In this document: positions 20,255 through 30,683 of the stretch, piece by piece
Layout of the letters: every line of letters begins with the position of its first letter
Numbering within the stretch: position 1 is the first letter of the stretch
Assembly: GCF_000829435.1 (NCBI RefSeq)
Contig: NZ_JXRP01000019.1
Location: 372,001 to 436,000 of the forward strand
Direction of reading: 5' to 3'
Source of the DNA: Jeotgalibacillus soli
GTDB lineage: Bacteria > Bacillota > Bacilli > Bacillales > Jeotgalibacillaceae
DNA: 64,000 bases
Program-made: the position numbers and the translations under genes
The notes under the pieces: generated by a model
Told to the model about the DNA's origin: nothing
Seen by the model: the letters and a program-made list of their open reading frames with translations, nothing else
Databases searched by the model: none

Positions 20255-22447
20255 CTAGTTCATTACTCGCTGCACCGAGTATATATCTGAGATTTGTTTA
20301 ATTCGATCCACCACTTTCTGAAGGTGGTTTACGTTTTGAATCATGATCGACATATTAATCGTCGCCATTTTATTACGGTCTGTTCGACCGCTCACTGCGG
20401 AAATATTCGTTTTCGTTTCATTCACCGCTTGCAGCACTTCATTCAATAATCCTCTGCGGTCATAACCAGAAATTTCTATGTCTACGTTATATTCCTTACG
20501 ATCTTGTGCAGTACCTTCCCATTCAACCGGAATTAATCGCGCTTCCGAAGAGTCATCCTGAATGTTCGGACAATCTGTACGATGCACAGAAACTCCTCTG
20601 CCTCGTGTAATAAAACCGATAATCTCATCACCCGGCACTGGACTGCAGCATTTAGAAAGACGGACAAGTAAATTATCAATTCCTTTTACTGTCACACCAG
20701 CCTCTCTCTTTTTACGCGGCGGAGGCTTAATCTCAGATACCGCTCTTTGCATCGTATCTTCTTCATCACGCAGCTTTCTAAGCTTTTCCGTTAGTCTGTT
20801 TGCAATTTGAACAGCTGTAATACCGCCGTACCCTACAGCAGAATACATATCATCCACGTTAGTAAAATTGAACTTTTCTGATACACGCTTTATATTTTCA
20901 GCGGTTAATACATCCTTTAGGTTAAAATCCAGCGCTTTTATTTCACGCTCTACCATTTCTTTTCCCTTATCGATGTTTTCATCCCGCCGCTGTTTTTTGA
21001 AAAATTGCTTTATTTTATGCTTTGCCTGAGAGGTTTGCGCGATTTTTAACCAGTCCTGGCTTGGCCCGTATGAATGCTTTGAGGTCATAATTTCAATGAT
21101 ATCACCTGTATTTAACGTCGCATCCAACGGTACCATTTTCCCATTAACTTTCGCACCAATTGTTTTATTGCCAATTTCAGAATGTACTCTATACGCAAAG
21201 TCAATCGGTACAGAGCCAGCTGGCAGCTCCATTACATCACCTTTAGGCGTAAAGACATAAACCATATCAGAAAATAGATCAAATTTAAGAGACTCCATAA
21301 ATTCTTCCGCATCTGAAGAATCCTGTTGGAATTCTAAAATTTCTCTAAACCAAGTGAGTTTTTTTTCAACGGAAGCTTTGTTATCTTCATTGACAAGCTT
21401 TCCTTCTTTATATGCCCAATGTGCTGCAACCCCATATTCAGCAATCCGATGCATGTCAGTTGTACGAATTTGGACCTCCAATGGATCACCTTTTGGTCCT
21501 ATGACAGTCGTATGAAGGGATTGATACATATTTGGCTTTGGCATCGCAATATAATCTTTAAATCTTCCTGGCATTGGCTTCCAGCAAGTATGAATAATGC
21601 CGAGCACAGCATAACAGTCTTTAATACTATCCACAATGACCCGAACAGCAAGTAAATCATAAATTTCATTAAATTGCTTATTTTGTATGGCCATTTTTTT
21701 ATAGATACTGTAGATATGCTTTGGGCGGCCATATATATCCGCTTCAATCTTTACTTCATTTACCCGTTCATTAATTTCATTGATAACGGCTTCAACATAC
21801 TGCTCACGCTCGTTTCTCTTTTTCTTCATGAGGTTGACGATGCGGTAGTATTGTTGAGGATTTAAATAGCGTAATGCTGTATCTTCTAATTCCCATTTGA
21901 TGGTGGAAATACCTAGTCGATGAGCGAGAGGAGCAAAAATTTCAAGTGTTTCATTTGAGATGCGAATCTGCTTTTCCACTGGCATATGCTTGAGCGTACG
22001 CATATTATGCAGTCGGTCAGCAAGCTTAATTAAGATCACGCGAATGTCCTGCGCCATCGCGATAAACATTTTGCGGTGATTTTCCGCCTGCTGCTCTTCT
22101 TTTGATTTATACTTAATTTTACCAAGCTTAGTCACACCATCTACCAGCATGGCAACCTCTTCATTGAATAATCCTGCTAAATCTTTAAATGTGCAGTCGG
22201 TATCTTCCACCACATCATGGAGAAACCCCGCCGCTACTGTCGAAGGGTCCATTTGCAGATTTGCCAGAATACCCGCCACCTGTATCGGGTGGATAATATA
22301 GGGCTCACCAGATTTTCGAAATTGTTCCTTATGGGCTTCAGCAGCGAAGTCAAAGGCTCTCTTCACCAAATCCACTTGTTTGCTATTCATGTAGCTTGCT
22401 GTGATCCCGAACACTTCTTCGGCGGTAAGCACTCGATCATTCGCCAT
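20255..22447 (-). CDS. relA: Bifunctional (p)ppGpp synthetase/hydrolase RelA
   Basis: The stringent-response enzyme: it makes (p)ppGpp on starved ribosomes and also degrades it. The 730-residue product has the HD hydrolase domain with '[11 protein letters not shown]' (active site present), the synthetase domain with '[23 protein letters not shown]', the TGS domain ('[23 protein letters not shown]'), a zinc-finger-like segment ('[17 protein letters not shown]') and a C-terminal ACT domain. The frame opens seven codons upstream, but AAAGGTGA precedes the ATG at 22447. It is followed by dtd in the same direction. Confidence 0.96.
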   Translation of the reverse strand: MANDRVLTAEEVFGITASYMNSKQVDLVKRAFDFAAEAHKEQFRKSGEPYIIHPIQVAGILANLQMDPSTVAAGFLHDVVEDTDCTFKDLAGLFNEEVAMLVDGVTKLGKIKYKSKEEQQAENHRKMFIAMAQDIRVILIKLADRLHNMRTLKHMPVEKQIRISNETLEIFAPLAHRLGISTIKWELEDTALRYLNPQQYYRIVNLMKKKRNEREQYVEAVINEINERVNEVKIEADIYGRPKHIYSIYKKMAIQNKQFNEIYDLLAVRVIVDSIKDCYAVLGIIHTCWKPMPGRFKDYIAMPKPNMYQSLHTTVIGPKGDPLEVQIRTTDMHRIAEYGVAAHWAYKEGKLVNEDNKASVEKKLTWFREILEFQQDSSDAEEFMESLKFDLFSDMVYVFTPKGDVMELPAGSVPIDFAYRVHSEIGNKTIGAKVNGKMVPLDATLNTGDIIEIMTSKHSYGPSQDWLKIAQTSQAKHKIKQFFKKQRRDENIDKGKEMVEREIKALDFNLKDVLTAENIKRVSEKFNFTNVDDMYSAVGYGGITAVQIANRLTEKLRKLRDEEDTMQRAVSEIKPPPRKKREAGVTVKGIDNLLVRLSKCCSPVPGDEIIGFITRGRGVSVHRTDCPNIQDDSSEARLIPVEWEGTAQDRKEYNVDIEISGYDRRGLLNEVLQAVNETKTNISAVSGRTDRNKMATINMSIMIQNVNHLQKVVDRIKQISDIYSVQRVMN

Positions 22448-22609
22448 ACGATTTATCACCTTTATCATCTGAAATATATTCTAATGTGTATTGTATCTAT
22501 TATTAAAAAAAATAGTCCGTATGTAAAGTCATTGTGCAGTATTTCATAAAAAAACCACGAATTCTTGCGGAGAATAGCGAGGAATGTCATGGTGGGGTAA
22601 AACTAGAAA

Positions 22610-22634
22610 GAGAGTCCCTGCTCATGGGACTCTC
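22610..22634 (-). terminator. Terminator downstream of apt
   Basis: A 9-bp perfect stem (gagagtccc/gggactctc) with a 7-base loop just past the apt stop, followed by a T-rich run on the minus strand. Confidence 0.82.
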
Positions 22635-22643
22635 GATTTTATA

Positions 22644-23156
22644 TTAATATTGCATTAATGTAAGCACATCATAACCATCTAGTTTTTCACGGCCATCTAA
22701 ATAAGTAAGCTCAATTAAGAATGCAATACCAGCTACAATACCTCCTAGTTCTTCCACTAGCTTAATTGTCGCTTCGATCGTTCCACCCGTAGCAAGAAGA
22801 TCGTCTGTAATAAGTACACGCTGACCAGGCTTGATGGCATCACGGTGAATCGTCAATACGTCCTTGCCGTATTCTAAGCCGTAATCGACTTTAACCGTTT
22901 CACGAGGAAGCTTTCCATCTTTACGAACAGGCGCAAAGCCTACTCCAAGTGCATATGCTACTGGGCATCCAATGATAAAGCCCCGAGCTTCTGGTCCAAC
23001 GATAAGATCAATATCTTTATCTTGCGCGTAGCTTACAATCTGATCGGTTGCATATCGATAAGCTTCTCCGTTATCCATAAGCGTTGTGATGTCTTTAAAA
23101 CGAATTCCTTCTTTAGGCCAGTTTTCTACGATGGTTACATATTGCTTTAAATCCAT
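22644..23156 (-). CDS. apt: Adenine phosphoribosyltransferase
   Basis: Salvages adenine to AMP with PRPP. The 170-residue product has the PRPP-binding motif '[20 protein letters not shown]', the N-terminal '[15 protein letters not shown]' and '[10 protein letters not shown]' of Apt. The start codon overlaps the end of recJ by 10 bases, so the two are probably translationally coupled; recJ-apt(-relA) is the standard Bacillus order. It ends at a clear terminator, so relA has its own promoter. Confidence 0.97.
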   Translation of the reverse strand: MDLKQYVTIVENWPKEGIRFKDITTLMDNGEAYRYATDQIVSYAQDKDIDLIVGPEARGFIIGCPVAYALGVGFAPVRKDGKLPRETVKVDYGLEYGKDVLTIHRDAIKPGQRVLITDDLLATGGTIEATIKLVEELGGIVAGIAFLIELTYLDGREKLDGYDVLTLMQY

Positions 23157-25507
23157 ACCTTTTCCTCCTCAAGTCGCTTCGACCATTTCGCATGCTGATC
23201 GAACCAAGTCTTCAGCTGCTGAAATGACGAATATAGCAAATCCTGCTCCATTTCAGACAATTTCTGTTTTGCCTGGTAAGCGGGAGAATGAGAGAGATCA
23301 CGTTTTTGAACAGACTCGTTCATGATAATCACTCCATCCTTTATTCTAACAAACTCAAGTTCAAAAAACACCTTCGACATAAAATTTATTGTCTCTCGTG
23401 TCCATCCTTTATGATTTGCTAATGCATCTCCATTTTTCCGAAGATCAAATTCGCTTCTTTTTAACAAAAATCCATAGTACCACCCGAAATGCTCTCTGGT
23501 TGGAATCGTCGTGAAGAATTGTGGATCCTGTTGGTAAAAATGAGCATATATTCGGTTTGGCTGCTCTTTAGATAGTAATGATGTCAGCGCCTCAACATCA
23601 TTAGGTAAATCAAGCAGGACGATATTCTTGTTTTCGATGGAATGTTTCTTTGCCTGCTCTGCATTTTCAATAAAAAGAATACGGTCAGGTGCCGTTTCCT
23701 GTTCAAAATACTCCATCGTTGATGTATGAAAAGCAATAAATTCTTTTTGAGGAGGTAAAGATGCCAGCCATCTTTTTGGCTGCCGTATTCCCCGCACATC
23801 AAATAATTGCCAATGTTTCACCTTAATGTCTTTAATAAAGAGCTGTGGTTTTCTTGTGTTATTCCATTCATTGACTGAAAGTTCTCCTAGGACGTCAACG
23901 CGCGCGATTGGTGATAAATGATCAGCAATCTCTCCTAGGTGAAAACCGATTCCATCCAGAGTAAACTGGTTTTGTTCCAGCGTAATCTTTAGATGGTTCT
24001 GATTCGCACCTATTTTACGGATTGAAGCAATGGATGCTTCTTCAATCACAACCTTAGGCTTAGGGTTCTTCATTCCAAAAGGTGCAAGCATCTGAACCTG
24101 AATAATAGCATCCAAATCAACATCTTCTAACATTGTGACTGTGTCTACATTCGTAACAGGTATGAAGTCCTCTGGAGACATTTTTAATGCTTGTTCATTC
24201 AACCGGTTCCGCAACTCATCAACATCCTCTGTTAATAGCGTCATCCCTGCAGCCATTGGATGACCTCCGAAATGAGGCAGGATATCCCTGCATTCGGATA
24301 ATTCTTCAAACATATTAAAACCAGCAATACTTCTCGCAGAACCCTTTGTTTTTCCTGTTATCGGATCAGAACAAAGGATAATGACAGGACGATAATATCG
24401 GTCCACAAGTCTAGAAGCAACGATTCCTACAACCCCTGGATTCCAGCCTTCCTTGACTAAAACCAATACACGGTTTTCATTCGGAGAGAAAGTCGACTCG
24501 ACCTTTGCAATCGCCTCTTCAGTGATACTGCTAACGATCGCTTGACGTTCTTTATTCATCGCATCGATTTCAATCGCAAGCGCTTCTGCTTCCTCTGGGT
24601 CTGCTGTCATCATTAATTCCACTGCGGGGTCGGCGTCAGATAACCGCCCTACTGCATTAATACGCGGACCCAGTACAAAGCCTACCCCTTCTTCATCGAG
24701 CTCCGCTACAGCGGAACCAGCAATCTTGCAAAGCGCGTGTATTCCTGTACGAGTTGTTTGTCTTAGTACCTTAAGCCCTTTTTTGACTAAAAGGCGATTT
24801 TCTCCTTGCAATGGAACGAGATCTGCGATCGTACCAATGGCTACTAAATCTAGCAAATCCAAAGGCGCTTTCCCAAGAAGTGCATGGGCAAGCTTAAACG
24901 CAACCCCTACACCAGCAAGCTCCCGAAAAGGATAATCTCCATTTGGATGATTAGGATGAATGATTGCGAATGCATCAGGCAGCTCAGGACCAGGTTCATG
25001 ATGATCTGTCACAATAAGATCAACGCCAAGCTCTCTCATCACAGCTGCTTCATGAATACTTGAGATTCCGTTATCTACGGTGATAATTAGTGACGTTCCT
25101 TGCTCGACTGCAAAACGAAATGCTTCCTCGTTTGGTCCATACCCCTCTGTAAAGCGATTCGGTATATAAAATTCAACATTTGCCCCCAAACGCTGCAGGG
25201 TACTTAGTATGACCGAGGTACTTGTTACTCCATCCGCGTCATAATCTCCATATACTAAAATCATTTCCTCATTTTCAATTGCTTGTTTGATTCGATGAAC
25301 CGCTTTGTCCATATCCAGCAATAAAAAAGGATCGTGAAAATCTTCATTTTCTATCTGTAAGAAAGAACGGGCAGAATCAATTTGATCCATTCCTCTCTGA
25401 ACTAACAGGGTTGCTACAATCTTTGGAATTTGCAAACCTGCTATCAAGTTTTGTATCTTCTGTTCATCCGATGGTTTAACCATCCAGCGTGTTTTTGGCT
25501 GTAACAT
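23147..25507 (-). CDS. recJ: Single-stranded-DNA-specific 5'-3' exonuclease RecJ
   Basis: A DHH-family, manganese-dependent exonuclease that degrades 5' single strands in recombination and repair. The 786-residue product has motif I '[12 protein letters not shown]', 'TVDNGISS', the DHH motif '[12 protein letters not shown]', the DHHA1 '[11 protein letters not shown]' and an OB fold, then a C-terminal extension of about 220 residues typical of Firmicutes RecJ. It starts after a GAGGTGA-type ribosome binding site and overlaps apt at its 3' end. Confidence 0.96.
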   Translation of the reverse strand: MLQPKTRWMVKPSDEQKIQNLIAGLQIPKIVATLLVQRGMDQIDSARSFLQIENEDFHDPFLLLDMDKAVHRIKQAIENEEMILVYGDYDADGVTSTSVILSTLQRLGANVEFYIPNRFTEGYGPNEEAFRFAVEQGTSLIITVDNGISSIHEAAVMRELGVDLIVTDHHEPGPELPDAFAIIHPNHPNGDYPFRELAGVGVAFKLAHALLGKAPLDLLDLVAIGTIADLVPLQGENRLLVKKGLKVLRQTTRTGIHALCKIAGSAVAELDEEGVGFVLGPRINAVGRLSDADPAVELMMTADPEEAEALAIEIDAMNKERQAIVSSITEEAIAKVESTFSPNENRVLVLVKEGWNPGVVGIVASRLVDRYYRPVIILCSDPITGKTKGSARSIAGFNMFEELSECRDILPHFGGHPMAAGMTLLTEDVDELRNRLNEQALKMSPEDFIPVTNVDTVTMLEDVDLDAIIQVQMLAPFGMKNPKPKVVIEEASIASIRKIGANQNHLKITLEQNQFTLDGIGFHLGEIADHLSPIARVDVLGELSVNEWNNTRKPQLFIKDIKVKHWQLFDVRGIRQPKRWLASLPPQKEFIAFHTSTMEYFEQETAPDRILFIENAEQAKKHSIENKNIVLLDLPNDVEALTSLLSKEQPNRIYAHFYQQDPQFFTTIPTREHFGWYYGFLLKRSEFDLRKNGDALANHKGWTRETINFMSKVFFELEFVRIKDGVIIMNESVQKRDLSHSPAYQAKQKLSEMEQDLLYSSFQQLKTWFDQHAKWSKRLEEEKVWI

Positions 25508-25582
25508 CCTCTCACCTCTTTAGCGATTCTCATTATACATGAGCATGCTACTGCTTTCAATGAAGCTTATAGCAGTCAAAAA

Positions 25583-25614
25583 GAAAAGCGATGAAAAAAT
25601 CTCCATCGCTTTTC
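25583..25614 (-). terminator. Terminator downstream of lapA
   Basis: An 11-bp stem (gaaaagcgatg/catcgcttttc) with a 10-base loop at the lapA stop codon, followed by TTTTTGAC on the minus strand. Confidence 0.82.
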
Positions 25615-25970
25615 TATTCTATATTAGCTTCCTTCTGTAATGGTTCAGGAGCAGTTTTATTCGGTTTATTATTCTCTATATTTATTGTGCTAGACGATGT
25701 TTTTTTCATCTCAGCAAGCTGATGATTCAAGCTTTCATTTTCCTGCTCCAGTTTCTTCACCTTACGCTGAGTAACAAATAGTCTAAAAAGACCGACCGAA
25801 CCAACAATTAAGCCTCCCATTAATACTGAGCCTACTATAACAATAATAAGCGGAAGCTCCGGTGCAGCAAATCCAAAGTTAACCGTTACTGCATCAACAT
25901 TAATCACTGCAAAAATTGTCACAATAAGTGTAAAAATAATACCGACAATCAATGTCCATTGATACTTCAT
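25614..25970 (-). CDS. lapA: LapA-family membrane protein (YrvD-like, DUF1049)
   Basis: A 118-residue protein with two transmembrane segments (about residues 5-27 and 40-62) and a C-terminal coiled coil ('VKKLEQENESLNHQLAEMKK'). The pattern fits the LapA/YciS family, in Gram-negatives a scaffold for lipopolysaccharide assembly; in Bacillus its role is unknown. A strong AGAAGGAGG precedes the ATG. In Bacillus it stands between recJ and secDF, as here. Confidence 0.85.
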   Translation of the reverse strand: MKYQWTLIVGIIFTLIVTIFAVINVDAVTVNFGFAAPELPLIIVIVGSVLMGGLIVGSVGLFRLFVTQRKVKKLEQENESLNHQLAEMKKTSSSTINIENNKPNKTAPEPLQKEANIE

Positions 25971-26074
25971 AATAGATACCTCCTTCTAATTACCCATAAA
26001 AAGCAGTTTCTTTTTTAGTACCCTTTACGTAATAGCTGTAATCCTTCATTTATTTTTCGCTCTTTTAATCCTGC

Positions 26075-26203
26075 CTGTTGATTTCCGCTACAGGTGTTCG
26101 CTTTCCGCCGGCTGTCCGACGCTCCTCGGCTCATGACACGCCAGTGAGGTCTCCCTTTGACTCACTTTTAACGAGGAAGTCTCACGCCCTACATTCAATC
26201 AAC
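26075..26203 (-). repeat. Interspersed Bacillaceae repeat, copy 1
   Basis: This ~129-bp stretch between lapA and secDF matches, in inverted orientation, the sequence at 36417-36724 outside its insertion. Shared blocks on the minus strand are AAAGGGAGACC, GCCGAGGAGCGTCGGAC, GAACACCTG and AGCGGAAATCAACAG, and both ends carry GTTGATT-type ends. The pattern resembles the GC-rich interspersed repeats often seen between genes in Bacillus genomes. The short frame at 26078-26266 arises from the repeat and is not a gene. The rest of the gap between lapA and secDF holds only a terminator. Confidence 0.75.
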
Positions 26204-26254
26204 ATCGTGTCAAAAACGGCAAATATCTTTAACATAGCTTTCATATATAAAAAA

Positions 26255-26283
26255 GCCAGCAGCTGAAATCTTAGCTTGCTGGC
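26255..26283 (-). terminator. Terminator downstream of secDF
   Basis: On the minus strand GCCAGCAAGCT pairs with AGCTGCTGGC (one bulge), closing an ~8-base loop and followed by TTTTTTAT, 20-30 bases past the secDF stop. Confidence 0.83.
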
Positions 26284-26301
26284 AATAGAAAAACAATTAA
26301 A

Positions 26302-28566
26302 TTACACAACGGGTTCGTCCGTCCATTCTTTCTTTTCTTTATACGTTATAAGCGTGCCTTTTTTCTTCAACTCGCGTTTTTTCAACACATACCAAAGCTG
26401 AGCTGCAATGAAGATGGAAGAATACGTACCTGCGATTAACCCGATCAATAAAGCGATTGAGAAATTCAAAATAGAAGTTGCACCGAATAAGATCATGGCA
26501 ACTACTACGAACACTACCGTTATCACTGTATTAACGGAACGGCCAAGTGTTTGACGAAGTGACTTATTAACAATTGTCGCAATTTGTTCACTTGTCTCGA
26601 TTTTACGTAGTTTTCTAAGATTTTCACGTATACGGTCAAAAGTAACGATTGTATCATTAATCGAATATCCGATGATGGTCAGTACAGCAGCAATAAACGT
26701 AATGTCTACCTCAAGCCTTAGTATACTAAATACTGCAACGATGAAAAACGCATCGTGTAATAGAGCCAAAACGGCTGTTAAGGCCATATATATTTCAAAA
26801 CGAATTGTTACATATAAGATGATCCCAAGGGATGCAATCGCCAGAGCATACAATGCATTTTTGGCAAGCTCTTCACCAATGATTGGATCTACAGTCGAAA
26901 TGGTTGGTTCTGTCCCATATTCTTCTTGGAAATAGGCCTGTAACCCAGCAACCTCACCTTGATCAAGCGCTTCCGTGAAACGAGCCACACCAATCTGCTG
27001 ATTATCACCAGAAATCACAATATTGTTTGAGGATAGACCAACAGCTTGAAGATCTTCCTGTATTTGCTCTTCAGTGATCGATGTATCCATCACTACTTCC
27101 ATTCGAGAACCACTTGTAAAATCAATCCCTAGGTTCAAACGGAAAATCATTATAATACTTAAACCGGCTACTATTAACGCCGTAGACAGGATAAAGAATT
27201 TCTTGCGGCTTCTAACAAAATCAAAACGATCAAACCTTGTAGGTAATTCAAGCGTATCCATTTGATCTGCCGATTTATTGATTTGAGAAGTTTTGACGCC
27301 AAACCAGCCTGGTTTATTATCTAAGAACCCACTGTACACCCATAGATTCATAAACAATCGTGTGCCATAAACCGCTGTGATGAAACTTACCGCAATACTG
27401 ATAAGCAGCGTTGTGGCAAAGCCTTTAACAGAGCTTGTACCAAAGGCAAATAAAACGACCCCAACAAGCATGGTGGTAATATTTGCATCAAAAATTGTCC
27501 ATAAAGATGAACGACTTCCTTCTTTATACGCTTCACGTACTGTTTTCCCTACCTTCAATTCCTCTTTAATCCGTTCGTACGTAATAATGTTGGCATCAAT
27601 CGCCATCCCTACACCGAGAATAATCGCCGCAATCCCAGGCAGCGTAAGGACGCCATTTAACCAATCAAATACTAGAAGAACAAGGTAAACATAAACCGAA
27701 AGCGTTAGGACCGCAATAATACCTGGGAAACGATAAACCAGAATCATAAACAAGAAGACAAGTGCACTTCCAATAATTCCAGCGAAAACGGTCTGATCCA
27801 TCGCCGTTAACCCAAAAGATGCACCTACAGAAGTCGAATACACCTCTTCAAGCTCAACAGGAAGAGCACCTGCATTTAATAAGTTGGCTAAATTTTGTGC
27901 TTCTTCAATTGTAAACGAACCCGTAATGGTTGCAGTATTTGTATTTAATACTTGTGTCACTTCCGGAGCTGAAATGTATTTAGGGTTTTCTTTTAGCATT
28001 TCTTCACGATAAGAGTCCCCTTCTTCATAATCCAGCCATATGACAAGACGGTTGTCAGGACGCCCTTTTGATATGATTTCTTGGGTTACTTTACCAAACT
28101 GTCCTGCATCTTGAAGCTCAAGCTGAACAATAGGACGGTTGTTACTATCAAACGTCTGGCTGGCTCCTCCTTCTACCAGATCAGAACCGCTCAATTTGCT
28201 ATTATCATCCACGTCCCGAAACGTCAGATTGGCTTCGGTTGATAAAATCTCACGTGCCTGATTTTGATCCTCTACACCAGCTAGCTGGACGCGTATGCGA
28301 TCTCCATTCTCCACTTGAATAATTGGTTCACTTACACCAAGAACGTTTACACGCCGGTCCAGCGCTTCAGCAGTATCAGCTACAACCGATGGTGTGATTT
28401 CCTGACCTTCTTCAGCTGGTTTTACTTGATATAAGACTTCAAAGCCACCTTGAAGATCTAGACCGAGCTTAATATTACCCAGTATTGTTTGAGTCGTGAG
28501 CCCCGTGGCGCCACCGATTAAAATAAGCAATAGAAAAAAGGTGACTAACCGACTACGTTTTACCAT
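26302..28566 (-). CDS. secDF: Protein translocase subunit SecDF (fused)
   Basis: The proton-driven accessory of the Sec translocon, with SecD and SecF fused as in B. subtilis (length here 754). SecD: a first TM, the P1 extracytoplasmic domain starting 'NIKLGLDLQGGFEVLYQV', then five TMs with 'GVGMAIDANIITYERIKEE'. SecF begins near residue 425 with 'FILSTALIVAGLSIIMIFRLNLGIDFT'-type sequence and ends with 'TIIGYSINDTIVTFDRIREN'. Twelve membrane segments in all. A strong AAGGAGG precedes the ATG. It is monocistronic, with a terminator after it; yajC lies 3.3 kb away. Confidence 0.97.
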   Translation of the reverse strand: MVKRSRLVTFFLLLILIGGATGLTTQTILGNIKLGLDLQGGFEVLYQVKPAEEGQEITPSVVADTAEALDRRVNVLGVSEPIIQVENGDRIRVQLAGVEDQNQAREILSTEANLTFRDVDDNSKLSGSDLVEGGASQTFDSNNRPIVQLELQDAGQFGKVTQEIISKGRPDNRLVIWLDYEEGDSYREEMLKENPKYISAPEVTQVLNTNTATITGSFTIEEAQNLANLLNAGALPVELEEVYSTSVGASFGLTAMDQTVFAGIIGSALVFLFMILVYRFPGIIAVLTLSVYVYLVLLVFDWLNGVLTLPGIAAIILGVGMAIDANIITYERIKEELKVGKTVREAYKEGSRSSLWTIFDANITTMLVGVVLFAFGTSSVKGFATTLLISIAVSFITAVYGTRLFMNLWVYSGFLDNKPGWFGVKTSQINKSADQMDTLELPTRFDRFDFVRSRKKFFILSTALIVAGLSIIMIFRLNLGIDFTSGSRMEVVMDTSITEEQIQEDLQAVGLSSNNIVISGDNQQIGVARFTEALDQGEVAGLQAYFQEEYGTEPTISTVDPIIGEELAKNALYALAIASLGIILYVTIRFEIYMALTAVLALLHDAFFIVAVFSILRLEVDITFIAAVLTIIGYSINDTIVTFDRIRENLRKLRKIETSEQIATIVNKSLRQTLGRSVNTVITVVFVVVAMILFGATSILNFSIALLIGLIAGTYSSIFIAAQLWYVLKKRELKKKGTLITYKEKKEWTDEPVV

Positions 28567-28697
28567 TATGTATATATCCTCCTTGGAAACTTAGAAGCAT
28601 TTTGTAGATAATGAATGATTTTTGGAAAAGCGTTTAATTCCAAATTCATTATGAATCAGTTAGAAATAAGTGTCAACGAGTTACTTGCACAGGGATT

Positions 28698-29033
28698 TCA
28701 TTCATTTGAATTTTTTTTGTCGTTCAGTTGACCATGCAACAGTAATTGAAGCTCTTCATCATTCAAATCAAGTGACATGGAAGAAGTTTTATATTCTTTT
28801 TGTGTTGTATAGTTCATAAAATCTCCCGGCTTAATAGATAAAATATCACTTACCATTTCATGCAACAAAAAATCGCCTGTTCTTTTTTTCCATTTCTTAC
28901 TGACTAAATAATCCCATAATTCATTCATTGTCACCGTGTCATAGCCCAGAAGAAGAAGCTCTTGCTCTTTACTTTCAAGTGCAGGACCTACCTCCCGCAA
29001 AGCCTCATTCAACGACATATTCTTATTCATCAT
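28698..29033 (-). CDS. comN: Post-transcriptional regulator ComN
   Basis: A 111-residue soluble protein matching the ComN (YrzD) family, which in B. subtilis controls the comE competence mRNA and interacts with DivIVA. It shows 'DTVTMNELWDYLVSKKWKK' and 'LHEMVSDILSIKPGDFMNY', as I recall for the family. The start has GGGGGAAA; the first or second ATG could be used. It is divergent from spoVB, as yrzD is in B. subtilis. Family assignment rests on resemblance and position. Confidence 0.82.
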   Translation of the reverse strand: MMNKNMSLNEALREVGPALESKEQELLLLGYDTVTMNELWDYLVSKKWKKRTGDFLLHEMVSDILSIKPGDFMNYTTQKEYKTSSMSLDLNDEELQLLLHGQLNDKKNSNE

Positions 29034-29141
29034 TTTCCCCCTACGGCAGGTAAGCCTAATATTTTCGTCATAGGCTTGCCAATATCATGCATATGGTTAA
29101 TTGTACCGAATAAAGTTAGATTTGAGAAGGTGGAGAGTCAA

Positions 29142-30683
29142 ATGTCTGCATTTATTAAAGGAACATTGATCCTCATTATAGCGGCAATGATCACAAAGGT
29201 TCTTGGCTTCGTCCACCGAATGGTGCTAGCAAGACTTGTCGGTGAAGAGGGTGTAGGCCTCTATATGATGACATTTCCCACATTAATGCTCGTTATCACC
29301 ATCACCCAGCTAGGTCTGCCGATTGCCATCGCAAAGTATGTATCAGAAGCTACAGCCAAAAAAGACGAAAAATTTGTTCAGCGTATACTTACTGTTTCAC
29401 TGTTAATTACAGGGTCTCTCGCTGTGATTTTCACACCTATAATGTATGGGCTTGCCCCTTATTTGACCAGTACTCTTTTCGCAGATGAACGCACCTTCTG
29501 GCCGTTCATTGCCATTTTACCGATCGTTCCCATTGCCGCATTGTCTGCTGTATTAAGAGGCTATTTTCAAGGAAGGCAGCAAATGGGCGTTACAGCCGTC
29601 GGACAAATTATTGAACAGCTAGTCAGGCTTGTACTCTTATATGCATTCGTAGGTATGCTGCTGCCAATGGGGATTGAATTCGCAGCAGCAGGAGCCATGC
29701 TTGCATCAATTGCTGGAGAACTGCTATCTCTCGGTTATTTATATTTTCACTTTAACCATTCAAAAAGAAAAGCAAAACGAAAGAGTCTCTCGACAGGAGA
29801 GCTCCCAAGTTTTAGTCACACAGCCAAGCTGCTGCTGAGTATAGCCCTTCCATCCACTGGCAGCAGAATGGTCGGTTCCATTGCATGGTTTCTGGAACCA
29901 ATTGTCGTCATGAAATGCTTAACAATTGTTGGTTTTACAGCCGTCATGGCAACAAAGGAATATGGGGTGTTAACCGGATTTGTACTGCCAATCTTGTTGC
30001 TTCCCTCTTTTATTACCGTATCATTAAGCACAGCTCTCGTCCCTGCAATCAGTGAAGCAAAGGCAAAAAAACAATTTACCACAGTCGAGCATCGAATACA
30101 GCAAGCGTTGAGGATATCTCTCGTAACAGGCGGACTTTTTTCTATTTTGCTATTTTCACATGCCTCTGTACTGCTGGAGTTATTGTATCACTCTACAAAA
30201 GGGACAAACCTGCTGCAATTTATGGCGTTACTCTTTCTCTTTTATTATTATCAAGGTCCGCTTCACGCCGTTCTCCAAGCTTATGAAGCCGCTGGTGCCG
30301 CCATGATCAATAGCATTATTGGCGCTGTAGTAAAGCTTGCTGCCATGACCTTTTTCATGTTGCAGCCTGGGTATGGGATTACGGGAGCTGCCATTGGCAT
30401 CATGATCGGGTTAGTTGTCGTGACATTGTTACATTTTTTCACGATGTTAAAACTCGTACCCATCAAGATTCCTTTTATACAATATATGGCTGTGATCATT
30501 ATTATGGTATGTACCTATTTTATACACACCACTCTTTTTCCTTCATTACTTCCAGAAGAGTGGCAAAACCCATTAATCTCCATAGTGGTTCTTATAATAA
30601 GCTACGTCATTCTAGGACGTATTTGTCAGGTAATAAAACGTGAAGACTGGGCATTTGCTTCTAAGTGGCGGACAAGGTCATGA
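29142..30683 (+). CDS. spoVB: Stage V sporulation protein B (MATE/MurJ-type lipid flippase family)
   Basis: A 513-residue polytopic membrane protein (about 14 helices) of the polysaccharide-export/SpoVB family, needed in B. subtilis for spore cortex formation, probably as a lipid-linked precursor flippase. Typical is the start 'FIKGTLILIIAAMITKVLGFVHRMVLARLVGEEG'-type sequence and 'LPSTGSRMVGS'. The frame opens 180 bases earlier, inside the comN region; the ATG at 29142 is the start because GGTGGAG precedes it. It converges with yrbG: both stop codons lie in the palindrome TCATGA at 30678-30683. Confidence 0.92.
   Translation: MSAFIKGTLILIIAAMITKVLGFVHRMVLARLVGEEGVGLYMMTFPTLMLVITITQLGLPIAIAKYVSEATAKKDEKFVQRILTVSLLITGSLAVIFTPIMYGLAPYLTSTLFADERTFWPFIAILPIVPIAALSAVLRGYFQGRQQMGVTAVGQIIEQLVRLVLLYAFVGMLLPMGIEFAAAGAMLASIAGELLSLGYLYFHFNHSKRKAKRKSLSTGELPSFSHTAKLLLSIALPSTGSRMVGSIAWFLEPIVVMKCLTIVGFTAVMATKEYGVLTGFVLPILLLPSFITVSLSTALVPAISEAKAKKQFTTVEHRIQQALRISLVTGGLFSILLFSHASVLLELLYHSTKGTNLLQFMALLFLFYYYQGPLHAVLQAYEAAGAAMINSIIGAVVKLAAMTFFMLQPGYGITGAAIGIMIGLVVVTLLHFFTMLKLVPIKIPFIQYMAVIIIMVCTYFIHTTLFPSLLPEEWQNPLISIVVLIISYVILGRICQVIKREDWAFASKWRTRS

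Noticed and set aside
26078-26266. Short plus-strand ORF between lapA and secDF
   Set aside because: It is made of the interspersed repeat and terminator region, has no ribosome binding site and no recognisable protein.
28962-29141. Longer N-terminus for SpoVB
   Set aside because: The upstream part overlaps the divergent comN start, lacks a ribosome binding site, and the ATG at 29142 has GGTGGAG and a normal family N-terminus.
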